Assembly: GCA_038043305.1 (NCBI GenBank)
Contig: JBBTCG010000127.1
Location: forward strand, 1 to 18,040
DNA: 18,040 nucleotides
Direction: 5' to 3'
DNA from: JACRCE01 sp038043305
GTDB taxonomy: Bacteria; Desulfobacterota; GWC2-55-46
Part shown: positions 7,861-14,308 of the stretch, piece after piece
How the letters are laid out: each line of letters begins with the position of its first letter
How positions within the stretch are numbered: position 1 is the first letter of the stretch
Notes under the pieces: generated by a model
Seen by the model: only the letters and a program-made list of their open reading frames with translations
What the model was told of the DNA's origin: nothing
Databases searched by the model: none
Position numbers and translations under genes: made by a program

Positions 7861-8409
7861 ATGAAAAAACCTTTGGACAGGATACCAATAAAAAAGGTAG
7901 ACCCTTCTCTTAAAACCTTTCCCGGCCTTTTCGGAGGAGGGTGTACGTCCGCCCTTTGCTCGGATGAGTGTTGCGACCTTGGCTGCGACGTTGACGCTGC
8001 CTCGCTTGAGATTATCCTACAGTACAGTGAGGTTGTAGAACCGCTCATAAAAGCGGCCATCGAGGAGTGTTTCGCAACGCCGCTTATAAAGGACAACGAC
8101 TACGTCGGCGGGGCATACAGGTCAACGATGGTGCGCGATTCGGATTCGAGATGCGCCTTTCATCTGCACGGAGGCAGGGGCTGCGCCCTGTTTAGCGTCT
8201 GGGCGAAAAAAGGCGCTCCAAAAGAGATAGTACCCACCATCTGCCGCATCTACCCTGCAACGTGGCACAGGGGCATACTTTTCATAGACTCGCCGCTCAG
8301 GGAAAAGTGCAAGTGCCTTGAAACCCCGCCGGACAATGCAACCTTGCCGTCCATCTTCGAGACTCAGGAAAAGGAGATAGTGGCGCTGTTCGAGATAAAG
8401 GAAAAGTAA
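7861..8409 (+). CDS. YkgJ-like cysteine-cluster protein
   Basis: This cytoplasmic protein of 182 residues has 11 cysteines (28, 33, 37, 38, 42, 70, 98, 108, 128, 150, 152). The arrangement CSDECCDLGCDVD (33-45), RCAF (97-100), GCALF and PTICRIYP (125-132) resembles the YkgJ/DUF3109-type families of putative metal- or iron-sulphur-binding proteins, whose function is unknown. There is no signal peptide. The ATG is 9 bases after the bcsC stop with AAGGAAG just upstream, so it is read as the last gene of the bcs operon and ends at a strong terminator. A role in cellulose biosynthesis would be pure inference from position. The family often lies beside unrelated genes, so it may simply be a passenger. 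Confidence 0.7.
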   Translation: MKKPLDRIPIKKVDPSLKTFPGLFGGGCTSALCSDECCDLGCDVDAASLEIILQYSEVVEPLIKAAIEECFATPLIKDNDYVGGAYRSTMVRDSDSRCAFHLHGGRGCALFSVWAKKGAPKEIVPTICRIYPATWHRGILFIDSPLREKCKCLETPPDNATLPSIFETQEKEIVALFEIKEK

Positions 8410-8430
8410 GCGCTTGTTTCCCATGCAAAA

Positions 8431-8460
8431 ACAAAGGCCGGTCTAGGACCGGCCTTTGTT
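8431..8460. terminator. Bidirectional terminator between the bcs operon and the ppi operon
   Basis: A perfect 13-bp stem, ACAAAGGCCGGTC (8431-8443) with GACCGGCCTTTGT (8447-8459), has a 3-base loop, with A-rich sequence before it and TTTGTTTG after it. It sits between convergent genes ending at 8409 (plus) and 8472 (minus) and can serve both. Confidence 0.88.
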
Positions 8461-8471
8461 TGCGGATAATC

Positions 8472-9065
8472 CTACTTCCCCTCGCCTGTTATCTTCACCT
8501 TCATCTCGATGCGCTCGTTCGGCAGGTCATTGGGGTTCCTCGGCTGGGCTACGATATTATCCGCAACGTCCATCCCGCTTTCCACCTCTCCAAAGACCGT
8601 GTACTGCCTGTCAAGAAAGAAAGAGTCCTTGACCACGATGTAAAATTGTGAGCCTGCGCTGTCCGGGTGTTGGGCGCGCGCCATTGAGAGTATGCCCCTT
8701 TTGTGCTGTTTGGCATTGAACTCGGCCTTGACGTTGTGTCCTGGGCCTCCCTGCCCGTAGGTTGCCATGTTTGGCCCCTTTGTGTTCGGGTCCCCGCCCT
8801 GTATCATAAAGCCCGGTATGACCCTGTGGAATATAGTGCCGTCGTAAAAGCCCTCTTTTGCGAGCTTTACGAAGTTCTCCACGTGTTTCGGCGCGACGTC
8901 AGGGAAGAACTTGATGGTTATGTTCCCGTACTTGGTTTCGATTAGAGCCTTTACGTTGTTTGAATCAGTCACCTTTTTCTCTCCCTCCGACGCTGTTGTT
9001 ATTTGTGCGAACGTGAAAAAAAAGATTGCGAGCATTACGGCTGAAACGTACTGGACTGTTTTCAC
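8472..9065 (-). CDS. Secreted cyclophilin-type peptidyl-prolyl cis-trans isomerase
   Basis: This foldase catalyses proline isomerisation, probably in the periplasm. From the GTG at 9065 the product is 197 residues with a signal peptide (MKTVQYVSAVMLAIFFF to TTAS|EG) followed by one cyclophilin domain. The active-site motif FHRVIPGFMIQGGDP is intact, including the catalytic Arg, as is GSQFYI. The GTG start is preferred over the in-frame ATG at 9110 because GGGAGG lies 9 bases upstream and because the GTG overlaps the TGA of the thermonuclease gene (GTGA). That pattern is typical of translational coupling and places the signal peptide at the true N-terminus. It is the last gene of a minus-strand operon and ends at the shared hairpin terminator. 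Confidence 0.92.
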   Translation of the reverse strand: MKTVQYVSAVMLAIFFFTFAQITTASEGEKKVTDSNNVKALIETKYGNITIKFFPDVAPKHVENFVKLAKEGFYDGTIFHRVIPGFMIQGGDPNTKGPNMATYGQGGPGHNVKAEFNAKQHKRGILSMARAQHPDSAGSQFYIVVKDSFFLDRQYTVFGEVESGMDVADNIVAQPRNPNDLPNERIEMKVKITGEGK

Positions 9066-9568
9066 CTTGAACCGCCTCCCATTTTTTGTTTGCCTCCCTT
9101 GACCGACCATATCCCAAGCCGCTTATCCCGAGCCTCGGCCTCAAGCGCCCTGTATCTATCCGCCACCTTCAAACCGCAGGGCAATATTATCAGCGCCCTT
9201 GCGAGACCTTCCTTTAAGAGCGCCTCATTCACCGAGACATTCGAGACAAGGACATTGGTAAGGAGCCTGCCGTGCTTGTCGGTTCGTTCGGAGTCGCATA
9301 TCTCAAGGGTTATCGGAACGAGCGAGACGAGCTCCTTGTTGCGTCTTTTTGCCTTGCCATAGAACGGCTCGCCTCTCTCCGGCGTGTCAATGCCGACGTA
9401 TCTGACGCGCTCGCCGCTCTGTAATATTATTGTATCTCCGTCAATGACCAGTCTCACGCGGGTATGGACGACCTCTTGAGCAAATGCCCCGTCAAGACAG
9501 GCGCATAACGCGAGCAACACGGCAACGCCAAGGACGCGCCTTATGAACCGTGCGCCGTGCTCTACCAT
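9062..9568 (-). CDS. Secreted thermonuclease (SNase-like)
   Basis: This 168-residue nuclease of the staphylococcal nuclease fold is probably calcium-dependent and exported. The signal peptide is followed by AFA|QE at 28-32. Core motifs are VIDGDT (41-46, metal Asp43), VRYVGIDTPERGE (55-67, with Arg56, Asp61 and Glu64 matching the Arg-Asp-Glu catalytic set) and DKHGRLLTNV (97-106, Arg101 matching the second catalytic Arg). All key residues are therefore present and activity is likely. Substrate and biological role cannot be told from sequence: nutrient scavenging and extracellular DNA turnover are both plausible. The start overlaps the end of the HAMP-protein gene by 7 bases and the stop overlaps the cyclophilin start, so the three genes form one operon. 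Confidence 0.92.
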   Translation of the reverse strand: MVEHGARFIRRVLGVAVLLALCACLDGAFAQEVVHTRVRLVIDGDTIILQSGERVRYVGIDTPERGEPFYGKAKRRNKELVSLVPITLEICDSERTDKHGRLLTNVLVSNVSVNEALLKEGLARALIILPCGLKVADRYRALEAEARDKRLGIWSVKGGKQKMGGGSR

Positions 9569-10110
9569 TTTTCCCTGAACTCATGGATATGCTGCCTGAG
9601 CGCCGCAATCTCGGCCTTGAGCCTCGTGCAGTCGAACCTCTCCTTGGAAAGCTCCGCGCTGAGTTCATCGAGTTTTTTCGAGACCGTGCTGTTCAGGATA
9701 TTATAGTCCTTGCTCATCTTCTCGAAGTTGGCGATGAATTCGTTGGCATAGGCGACGAAGTTCCTGACGTGGAGATCGTCGTTTGCGCGTGTGCTGATGC
9801 GGCGCGAGAGTTCGCCCTTTGATATCAGTTTCATTTCATACTCTATGCGCTTAAAAGGCCCGACGAGCCTGTGCGTGAAAAACACCGAAAGTAAAAACAC
9901 GATCACCGCGTAACCGAGCACGAGAAAAACGCCAAGAACAGCCGTGTGAAAACCGTAATAATTTATGAGCGCCGATGACAAGGCTTGAAGAAATATCCCC
10001 GACAAAAGCGCTATGACCGTCAACAACGCAATGGTGAATTGAAGCTCCCTTGCGGTAAAACATCTCTGTATCAGCGTGCGCTTTGTATCGCTTTGTTTGT
10101 CCATGACCAT
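9562..10110 (-). CDS. Two-TM membrane protein with HAMP domain and C-terminal coiled coil
   Basis: The protein is 182 residues. Two hydrophobic helices (about 22-44 and 56-78) enclose only a short periplasmic loop. They are followed by a HAMP domain opening with HRLVGPFKRIEYEM (80-93, with the conserved Pro85) and a long charged heptad-like coiled coil (about 127-178). No kinase, methyl-accepting, cyclase or protease output domain follows. HAMP normally relays a signal between membrane and cytoplasmic output, so this is either a stand-alone transmitter that works through a partner or a structural coiled-coil protein. GAAGGG lies 5 bases before the ATG at 10110, and a second ATG at 10104 is also possible. 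It is first in the operon with the nuclease and cyclophilin genes. I do not recognise a named family beyond HAMP. Confidence 0.82.
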   Translation of the reverse strand: MVMDKQSDTKRTLIQRCFTARELQFTIALLTVIALLSGIFLQALSSALINYYGFHTAVLGVFLVLGYAVIVFLLSVFFTHRLVGPFKRIEYEMKLISKGELSRRISTRANDDLHVRNFVAYANEFIANFEKMSKDYNILNSTVSKKLDELSAELSKERFDCTRLKAEIAALRQHIHEFREKW

Positions 10111-10170
10111 AATCGCCCTTCGTGCGCGCCTTATAAAGCATAAGAGGAACGCTTAACCGCGCACCCGATA

Positions 10171-10200
10171 ATAATACATTCCACCAGATGCACTTGTCAA
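10171..10200 (-). promoter_or_regulatory. Promoter of the HAMP-nuclease-cyclophilin operon
   Basis: Read on the minus strand, TTGACA (10200-10195) is followed by an 18-base spacer and TATTAT (10176-10171). The predicted start is about 10163, giving a leader of about 50 bases before the ATG at 10110. Confidence 0.65.
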
Positions 10201-10212
10201 GGGTAAGCGTCG

Positions 10213-10292
10213 CGTGTGCCGCATACCTGCCGCACACGGACATAAAGGCATTATTACCTTGACTACGCGGCCTCCTGAACTTAATATATAAT
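10213..10292 (+). promoter_or_regulatory. Divergent intergenic control region upstream of the AbrB-like gene
   Basis: A perfect 7-bp inverted repeat, CGTGTGC (10213-10219) and GCACACG (10232-10238), lies between the divergent genes and could be an operator. A consensus TATAAT occurs at 10287-10292, at a good distance from the ATG at 10330. The only -35-like hexamer, TTGACT (10259-10264), is 22 bases away, which is too far, so the promoter is only half convincing. Confidence 0.4.
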
Positions 10293-10329
10293 ACATTCGA
10301 ATCCTCATCATTACACGGGAGGCATTGTC

Positions 10330-10530
10330 ATGAAGGCAAGGATTATCCGCATAAATAAAGGCTCCGAGGCCGTCGAGTTGCCTGAAGAGTATCTCAGATA
10401 CCTTGAACTGATACCGGGCGCCGAGGTTGAACTGCTTCTCGACAAAAAGAAAAAATGGATCGTCATTCGTCCTATGCACGGAGAAGACTTTATCGAACAC
10501 TTCAAGGACAGCATGGAAACAATGGCATGA
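10330..10530 (+). CDS. AbrB/MazE-like small DNA-binding protein
   Basis: This 66-residue protein reads MKARIIRINKGSEAVELPEE and continues with LIPGAEVELLLDKKKKWIVIRP. The pattern (short strands, LP-E turn, PGxEVEL, strand ending in IVIRP) is that of the SpoVT-AbrB swapped-hairpin fold used by MazE-type antitoxins and small transcription regulators. The ATG has GGGAGG upstream at good spacing. The stop overlaps the start of the next gene (ATGA), so the two are translationally coupled. If this were a toxin-antitoxin pair the partner should look like a PIN or MazF protein, which the overlapping gene does not. A regulator acting on its own operon is the simpler reading. The assignment is moderate because the protein is short. 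Confidence 0.68.
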   Translation: MKARIIRINKGSEAVELPEEYLRYLELIPGAEVELLLDKKKKWIVIRPMHGEDFIEHFKDSMETMA

Positions 10531-10979
10531 AGATATACCGGCTTCCCCTGCTTGCGGCTCAGACGCCCGGCGGAGAATACCGCCTCGGCATTGATGAACT
10601 GAACACGGAAGAGTTTACGCTCCTTTACGGCACGCTGAGGCCGAATGAGACGGGCAGGAAGGCCGCAGCAGGCTCTGCCGGCGTAGTATGCGTAATAAAG
10701 GGCAGCATCAACGTCAGATGCGCCAAGACCTCGTTCACGGCGGCCTCTGGCTCGGCATTCCCGATAAACAACGGCCAGGAGTGCGTCTTTGACAATACAT
10801 ATGATACCGAAGCCGCTTATATCATCACCTGCGGCAAAGCCGACAAGTCCCCAATCGTTGATGCCGATAAAAAGACCGTTGCCAAGCAACCGAAAAATGA
10901 ACCTCTCCCGATAAAAGAACCTCAGATGACACAGGATGAATCCGAGTATATCATTACAAAAGACGAATCAATTTCCTGA
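10527..10979 (+). CDS. Hypothetical protein with cupin-like core
   Basis: The product is 150 residues, read from the ATG that overlaps the upstream stop (ATGA). Residues about 30-105 look like a small cupin barrel: GVVCVIKGSINV (52-63), a GSAFPI turn (75-80), NNGQECVFDN (81-90) and EAAYIITCG (95-103). These follow the usual strand order in which a G-rich hairpin precedes a polar turn and a late N-x-x-x-x-x-A strand. The classical metal-binding histidines are absent, so it would be a non-enzymatic or unusual cupin. The last 45 residues are charged and probably unstructured. A longer frame open from 10455 exists, but it would overlap the AbrB-like gene in another frame and has no support. Function is unknown. 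Its coupling to an AbrB-like gene suggests a shared regulatory role. Confidence 0.6.
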   Translation: MKIYRLPLLAAQTPGGEYRLGIDELNTEEFTLLYGTLRPNETGRKAAAGSAGVVCVIKGSINVRCAKTSFTAASGSAFPINNGQECVFDNTYDTEAAYIITCGKADKSPIVDADKKTVAKQPKNEPLPIKEPQMTQDESEYIITKDESIS

Positions 10980-11000
10980 AAAGACCGTGATGCTTGAAAT

Positions 11001-11049
11001 ACCGTGAACCGTGTAAAAAAAGAATCCTTTCACGGACACGGTTCACGGT
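11001..11049. repeat. Perfect 13-bp inverted repeat with 23-base loop
   Basis: ACCGTGAACCGTG (11001-11013) is the exact reverse complement of CACGGTTCACGGT (11037-11049). No T-run follows on the plus strand. It could act as a weak terminator for the upstream pair, or it may be a copy of a dispersed palindromic repeat. Confidence 0.7.
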
Positions 11050-11063
11050 CACGGCCTCTAAAG

Positions 11064-11104
11064 TTGACATCGCCAATTTTTCGTGTAAACTTACAAATGT
11101 AAGT
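11064..11104 (+). promoter_or_regulatory. Putative promoter and palindrome upstream of the HD-GYP gene
   Basis: TTGACA (11064-11069) is followed after 16 bases by TAAACT (11086-11091). A perfect 6-bp palindrome, ACTTAC (11089-11094) and GTAAGT (11099-11104) with an AAAT centre, overlaps the -10 and would be well placed for a repressor. The leader to the ATG at 11245 is about 145 bases. I see no other structure in it. Confidence 0.42.
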
Positions 11105-11244
11105 AGTCGAACAAACTTCAACGGCCTGCATCAAGTCAGTCTCCTCTCGTATGCCTCATCCAAAGCTTCTTCGTTTCCTCTTCTTATAGGTATAGCAGGC
11201 CAAACAACGGGTATGTGAGTACCTGCGTCAAATACAGGAGAGGT

Positions 11245-12342
11245 ATGTCAAGTACAAAGATGCACAGGATACTGGCCGTTGACGATCAAAAGATCTTCAT
11301 CAAGGCATTTGAAACATTGCTCAGAAAGCAAGGCTATGACTTCATATCCGCTTCAAACGGAGAGGACGGCATAATAAAGGCGGGTAAATATACGCCGGAC
11401 CTGATACTTCTCGACCTAATGATGCCTGGTATGGACGGGCGCGAGGTATGTAGGAGGCTTAAAAAAGACCCTAAGACGTGGAGTATCCCGATAATAATGC
11501 TTACCTCCTCAGAGGAGCGCAGCGAGCGCCTTGCCGCGCTTGAGGCCGGCGTAAGCGATTTTCTGAACAAACCCTTCGATAATGAAGAACTGCTGCTGAG
11601 GACGAGGAACCTGCTTAAATTAAAGGAGTACGAAGATTTTTTGAAGGAATACCACGCTCGTCTTGACGAACAAGTGCAAAAAAGGACGGCTCAGCTTGTA
11701 AAGGCCAACAAGGAACTGATTGAATCAAAACTCGCGCTCAAGAACGGCTATATAGACACAGTGCATAAACTCACACGGATTGCCGAATACAAGGATCAGG
11801 AGACGGCGGCCCACATCAGACGGGTAGGACACCTGTGCTCCTGTCTTGCCGGAAGCATGGGCTGGGATAATGACGCAGTTGAGACAATCTTCTACGCAAG
11901 CCCCATGCACGACATAGGCAAGGTAGCCATACCGTCTGACATACTCCTGAAGCCCGGACCGCTCAAGCCCGAAGAATTCGCTCTCATGAAGACGCACACC
12001 ACGGTTGGCGGCAGCATACTGAAAAACTCCAAGGCGCTGATACTTCAGATGGCCGAATGGATAGCTTACAACCACCATGAGAGATGGGACGGGAGCGGCT
12101 ACCCTGAAGGACGCTCAGGGGAGGATATCCCGCTTGAGGCGGCGATAATGAACCTCGTTGATCAATACGACGCACTGAGAAGCGAGCGTCCTTACAAGCC
12201 CAGTTTAACTCACGAAAAGGTCTTCAGGATAATAACCGAGGGCGACGGGAGGACGCTGCCTTCGCATTTCAATCCGCGCCTTCTTGAGGTTTTCAAGGAC
12301 ACGCATGAGGAGTTCAACAAGACGTATGTGGCCAACTCCTGA
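11245..12342 (+). CDS. Response regulator with REC and HD-GYP domains
   Basis: This two-domain cytoplasmic signalling protein is 365 residues from ATG 11245. The REC domain (about 6-125) has the acidic pair DD (13-14), phospho-acceptor Asp57 in LLDLMMPGMDG, and Lys109 in NKPF. A coiled linker (about 128-168) leads to an HD-GYP domain (about 170-355) with MHDIGK (HD at 222-223), NHHERWDGSGYPEG (276-289, GYP at 285-287) and the following DQYDALRSERPYK. In this family the HD-GYP domain hydrolyses c-di-GMP, and phosphorylation of REC controls it. The signature residues are intact. ATG 11245 is preferred over the earlier GTG 11215 because GGAGAGG lies just ahead of it; ATG 11260 is also possible. 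No histidine kinase is nearby, so the partner is an orphan kinase elsewhere. A link to BcsA through c-di-GMP is inference. Confidence 0.92.
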   Translation: MSSTKMHRILAVDDQKIFIKAFETLLRKQGYDFISASNGEDGIIKAGKYTPDLILLDLMMPGMDGREVCRRLKKDPKTWSIPIIMLTSSEERSERLAALEAGVSDFLNKPFDNEELLLRTRNLLKLKEYEDFLKEYHARLDEQVQKRTAQLVKANKELIESKLALKNGYIDTVHKLTRIAEYKDQETAAHIRRVGHLCSCLAGSMGWDNDAVETIFYASPMHDIGKVAIPSDILLKPGPLKPEEFALMKTHTTVGGSILKNSKALILQMAEWIAYNHHERWDGSGYPEGRSGEDIPLEAAIMNLVDQYDALRSERPYKPSLTHEKVFRIITEGDGRTLPSHFNPRLLEVFKDTHEEFNKTYVANS

Positions 12343-12370
12343 CAGCGCTTGAGGCGAAGCGAGAAGTTCG

Positions 12371-12961
12371 TTACCCTGTCTCAAATGTCTTAAACCACCA
12401 GTACTTAAAAAACTCGCTGGTTGTCAACGAGAGCGCATCAGGCTTCCAGATGTTCTTTTCGTCGTAGTTCGGGGTTACGACGCGCCTGTAGGTGATATTG
12501 ATTCCCGGAGGCATGACGCGGTCGAATATCGTCCGTGCTCTTTTCAGATGATACCCCGATGTTACAAGCACCATGCTTTTCAAGCCTCGTTCATTCATAA
12601 TCTTTCCTACCTCAACGGCGTTGAGATGCGTACTCGTCGAATTTTTCTCAAGTATAATCCTTACACGGGTTTCTTTGGAGAGCTTCGTCTCCGCGTATAT
12701 GGAGTCAACGGACGCCGCCCTGTCAACGCCGCTCAGGATTAGAATATCCGCAACCCCGCTCCTCAGGAGTTTGATGCCCTCCTCTGCCCTGCCCCTTCCG
12801 CCTGTAAGCACGACTATTGCGTCCGCATGCACAGTTGCCACGCCATCGCCGCTGACGGGTGGTAGAGCGGCATAATCGGTAAGCAGGTAAAGGAATGCCG
12901 CGATTGAGAGTATGATGGCGGCGACAGCCGGATATGCTAACTTTGTCGTGAATAGGCGCAT
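12371..12961 (-). CDS. YdcF/SanA-like membrane protein (DUF218)
   Basis: The protein is 196 residues from ATG 12961. One N-terminal TM helix (about 8-28) anchors a domain of the DUF218 type, seen as ADAIVVLTGGRGRAEEGIKLL (47-66), GVADILILSG (69-78), the EKNSTSTHLNA segment (105-115) and VLVTSGYHLKRA (131-142). This is the usual order of family motifs: GGG strand, arginine helix, SG strand, E-xSTxTxxNA, and TS-x-H-xxRA. Members such as SanA and YdcF in E. coli are linked to the cell envelope, but their chemistry is not settled. An in-frame TTG at 12997 would add 12 residues without a clear binding site. It is convergent with the HD-GYP gene (28 bases apart) and divergent from rpmB. Confidence 0.85.
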   Translation of the reverse strand: MRLFTTKLAYPAVAAIILSIAAFLYLLTDYAALPPVSGDGVATVHADAIVVLTGGRGRAEEGIKLLRSGVADILILSGVDRAASVDSIYAETKLSKETRVRIILEKNSTSTHLNAVEVGKIMNERGLKSMVLVTSGYHLKRARTIFDRVMPPGINITYRRVVTPNYDEKNIWKPDALSLTTSEFFKYWWFKTFETG

Positions 12962-12991
12962 TATAAAATACCGTGCCTCTAAATAAAATGC

Positions 12992-13020
12992 TTGCAACGT
13001 TCAAGCGTCTATGCTATATA
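12992..13020 (+). promoter_or_regulatory. Promoter of rpmB
   Basis: TTGCAA (12992-12997), a 17-base spacer and TATATA (13015-13020) lie about 48 bases before the rpmB ATG. The -35 sits in an imperfect palindrome, GCTTG...CAAGC. Confidence 0.6.
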
Positions 13021-13067
13021 AAGAGATTAGATTTTATATACGACAACATGCAATGGAGGCAACTATC

Positions 13068-13259
13068 ATGGCGGCAAAATGCGATATATGCGGAAAAGGC
13101 CCTTCGAGCGGCAACAACGTGAGCCACGCAAACAACAAGACAAAAAGAAGGTGGAACGTTAACCTTCAAACGGTGCGCGCGGCTCGCGGCGGCACGACGA
13201 AAAAAATTCGCGCCTGCACGAGGTGCATCCGCACAGGCTCCGTCAGAAAAGCCGCTTGA
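13068..13259 (+). CDS. rpmB: Large ribosomal subunit protein bL28
   Basis: This 63-residue 50S ribosomal protein begins MAAKCDICGKGPSSGNNVSH and carries RRWNVNLQ (27-34) and CTRCIRTG (50-57), the typical bL28 pattern. Cys5, Cys8, Cys50 and Cys53 form a complete zinc-ribbon set, so this is the zinc-binding (C+) form. The ATG at 13068 has TGGAGG upstream and fits the family N-terminus. The frame opens earlier (13011), but that stretch is promoter and leader. It is transcribed alone, with its own promoter. Confidence 0.97.
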   Translation: MAAKCDICGKGPSSGNNVSHANNKTKRRWNVNLQTVRAARGGTTKKIRACTRCIRTGSVRKAA

Positions 13260-13459
13260 TTAGCGAAGGCCGTATGTGTTGCGCGCATCTCAGCGCTTGA
13301 TAAAAAGGGTGGGCAATACCCGCCCTACGATTCTGTGTTCCCCCTCACCCTTCTCTCTCTCCTCGCATTAGCTTAAACGGATTTCAATTTTATGCATGGT
13401 GGGCAATGCCTCCCTGCTATCTGGCCGGGTTTTCTTTTTTACACGTCTTCCTTGGCATA
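13260..13459. repeat. Convergent intergenic region with two copies of a GGTGGGCAATRCC element
   Basis: This region lies between the ends of rpmB and the DUF4384 gene. AGGGTGGG (13306-13313) pairs with CCCGCCCT (13319-13326) across CAATA, an 8-bp stem with one wobble. A second, less symmetric copy of the core, GGTGGGCAATGCC, is at 13398-13410. Short hairpins with the GGGTGGGCAAT core are common as dispersed intergenic repeats in many bacteria. No gene is supported here. Confidence 0.6.
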
Positions 13460-14308
13460 TTATTTGACGACAGGCTCTCTATCGCGGCCATCCATCTTCT
13501 CTATGCTATATACGACCGTGTCCTCGGTCCACTCCGAAGGCTCCATCTTATTGAGTTTTTTTCTAAGGTCGCTTATCATGCCCGTTGAACTTGCGTCGTA
13601 TACCTTAAACATCCCTTCCTGAAAACCGAGCGGCACTATTCCCCCCTTTTTTCTCGTTGCGATAATCTTGATCTTTTCTTCGGCAATGCCTCCTTTGTGG
13701 CCGGGCAGCAGCATGGCCTTTAGCTTTATCAGGCTGTCCGGCGGAGGAAACGTATAGCCCATATCTGCATGGACAAGGTTGTCCTGATTTACGGAATTCG
13801 GAAATAGCAGCGTAACAGAGCCGTCGGCTGCCACGGAAAAAAGGTAGACGTAACCCTCCTTATCCGTTTGATAAAATATCTTTACCTCGTCGCCCTCTTT
13901 CAAAGTCAGCTTCGACAGGGTAAGCCTTACGTTTATACCGTCGCCCTTTTCGGGATAGACCGGGCTTATAAGCGCCTTGAGTCTTACATGATAAAGCCGC
14001 CTGTCTTTCCCGTCCCACCCTTCTTTTATGACCTCAATCTTTTCTGCCTTGCCTCTGACGGAGGCGTATATCAGGTCTTCGGATATCTGGTTATTGGATA
14101 CGAGGGTATGGGAGTTTATAAACGTCCCGACGGCCCCGTCAACCGCCTTTTGTTTTGCGTCTATCTTTGCCCGCGCAATCACGTCCTTTTCGGTGTCAAG
14201 CTCGCCCATATACGCCGAGCCGTCCGCTTCGACCCAGACCGGAGCGTCGGATGCGTAGGAAAAAAGCGGCATGAAGACAAGAACTATGGCTGATAAAAGT
14301 TTTTTCAT
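13460..14308 (-). CDS. Secreted DUF4384 protein with an N-terminal domain reminiscent of LPP20/FlgT
   Basis: The product is 282 residues with a signal peptide (MKKLLSAIVLVFMPLFSYAS|DA). Residues about 22-115 form an alpha/beta region, PVWVEADGSAYMG followed by an Ala/Lys helix (about 40-65) and YHVRLKALI, reminiscent of LPP20/FlgT-N type periplasmic domains. Residues about 125-220 match DUF4384: LKEGDEVKIFYQTDKEGYVY, the strand SVAADGSVTLLFPN (158-171), then NLVHADMGYTFPPP. DUF4384 often accompanies caspase-like proteases or kinases. Its function is unknown. The ATG overlaps the stop of the caspase gene (ATGA), showing translational coupling, so the two products very probably act together outside the cytoplasm. 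Confidence 0.82.
   Translation of the reverse strand: MKKLLSAIVLVFMPLFSYASDAPVWVEADGSAYMGELDTEKDVIARAKIDAKQKAVDGAVGTFINSHTLVSNNQISEDLIYASVRGKAEKIEVIKEGWDGKDRRLYHVRLKALISPVYPEKGDGINVRLTLSKLTLKEGDEVKIFYQTDKEGYVYLFSVAADGSVTLLFPNSVNQDNLVHADMGYTFPPPDSLIKLKAMLLPGHKGGIAEEKIKIIATRKKGGIVPLGFQEGMFKVYDASSTGMISDLRKKLNKMEPSEWTEDTVVYSIEKMDGRDREPVVK

Noticed and set aside
9550..9822. A plus-strand 90-codon ORF inside the HAMP gene
   Set aside because: It is antisense to the coiled-coil region, whose heptad codons give long open antisense frames.
10259..10292. TTGACT and TATAAT as one promoter for the AbrB-like gene
   Set aside because: The 22-base spacer is too long for sigma-70. Only the -10 is kept as a candidate.
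12343..12370. A terminator between the convergent HD-GYP and DUF218 genes
   Set aside because: Only a weak CGCTT/AAGCG pairing is present, with no T-run.
13392..13622. A plus-strand 76-codon ORF in the rpmB-DUF4384 region
   Set aside because: It overlaps the 3' end of the well-supported DUF4384 gene on the other strand and shows no domain or ribosome binding site.
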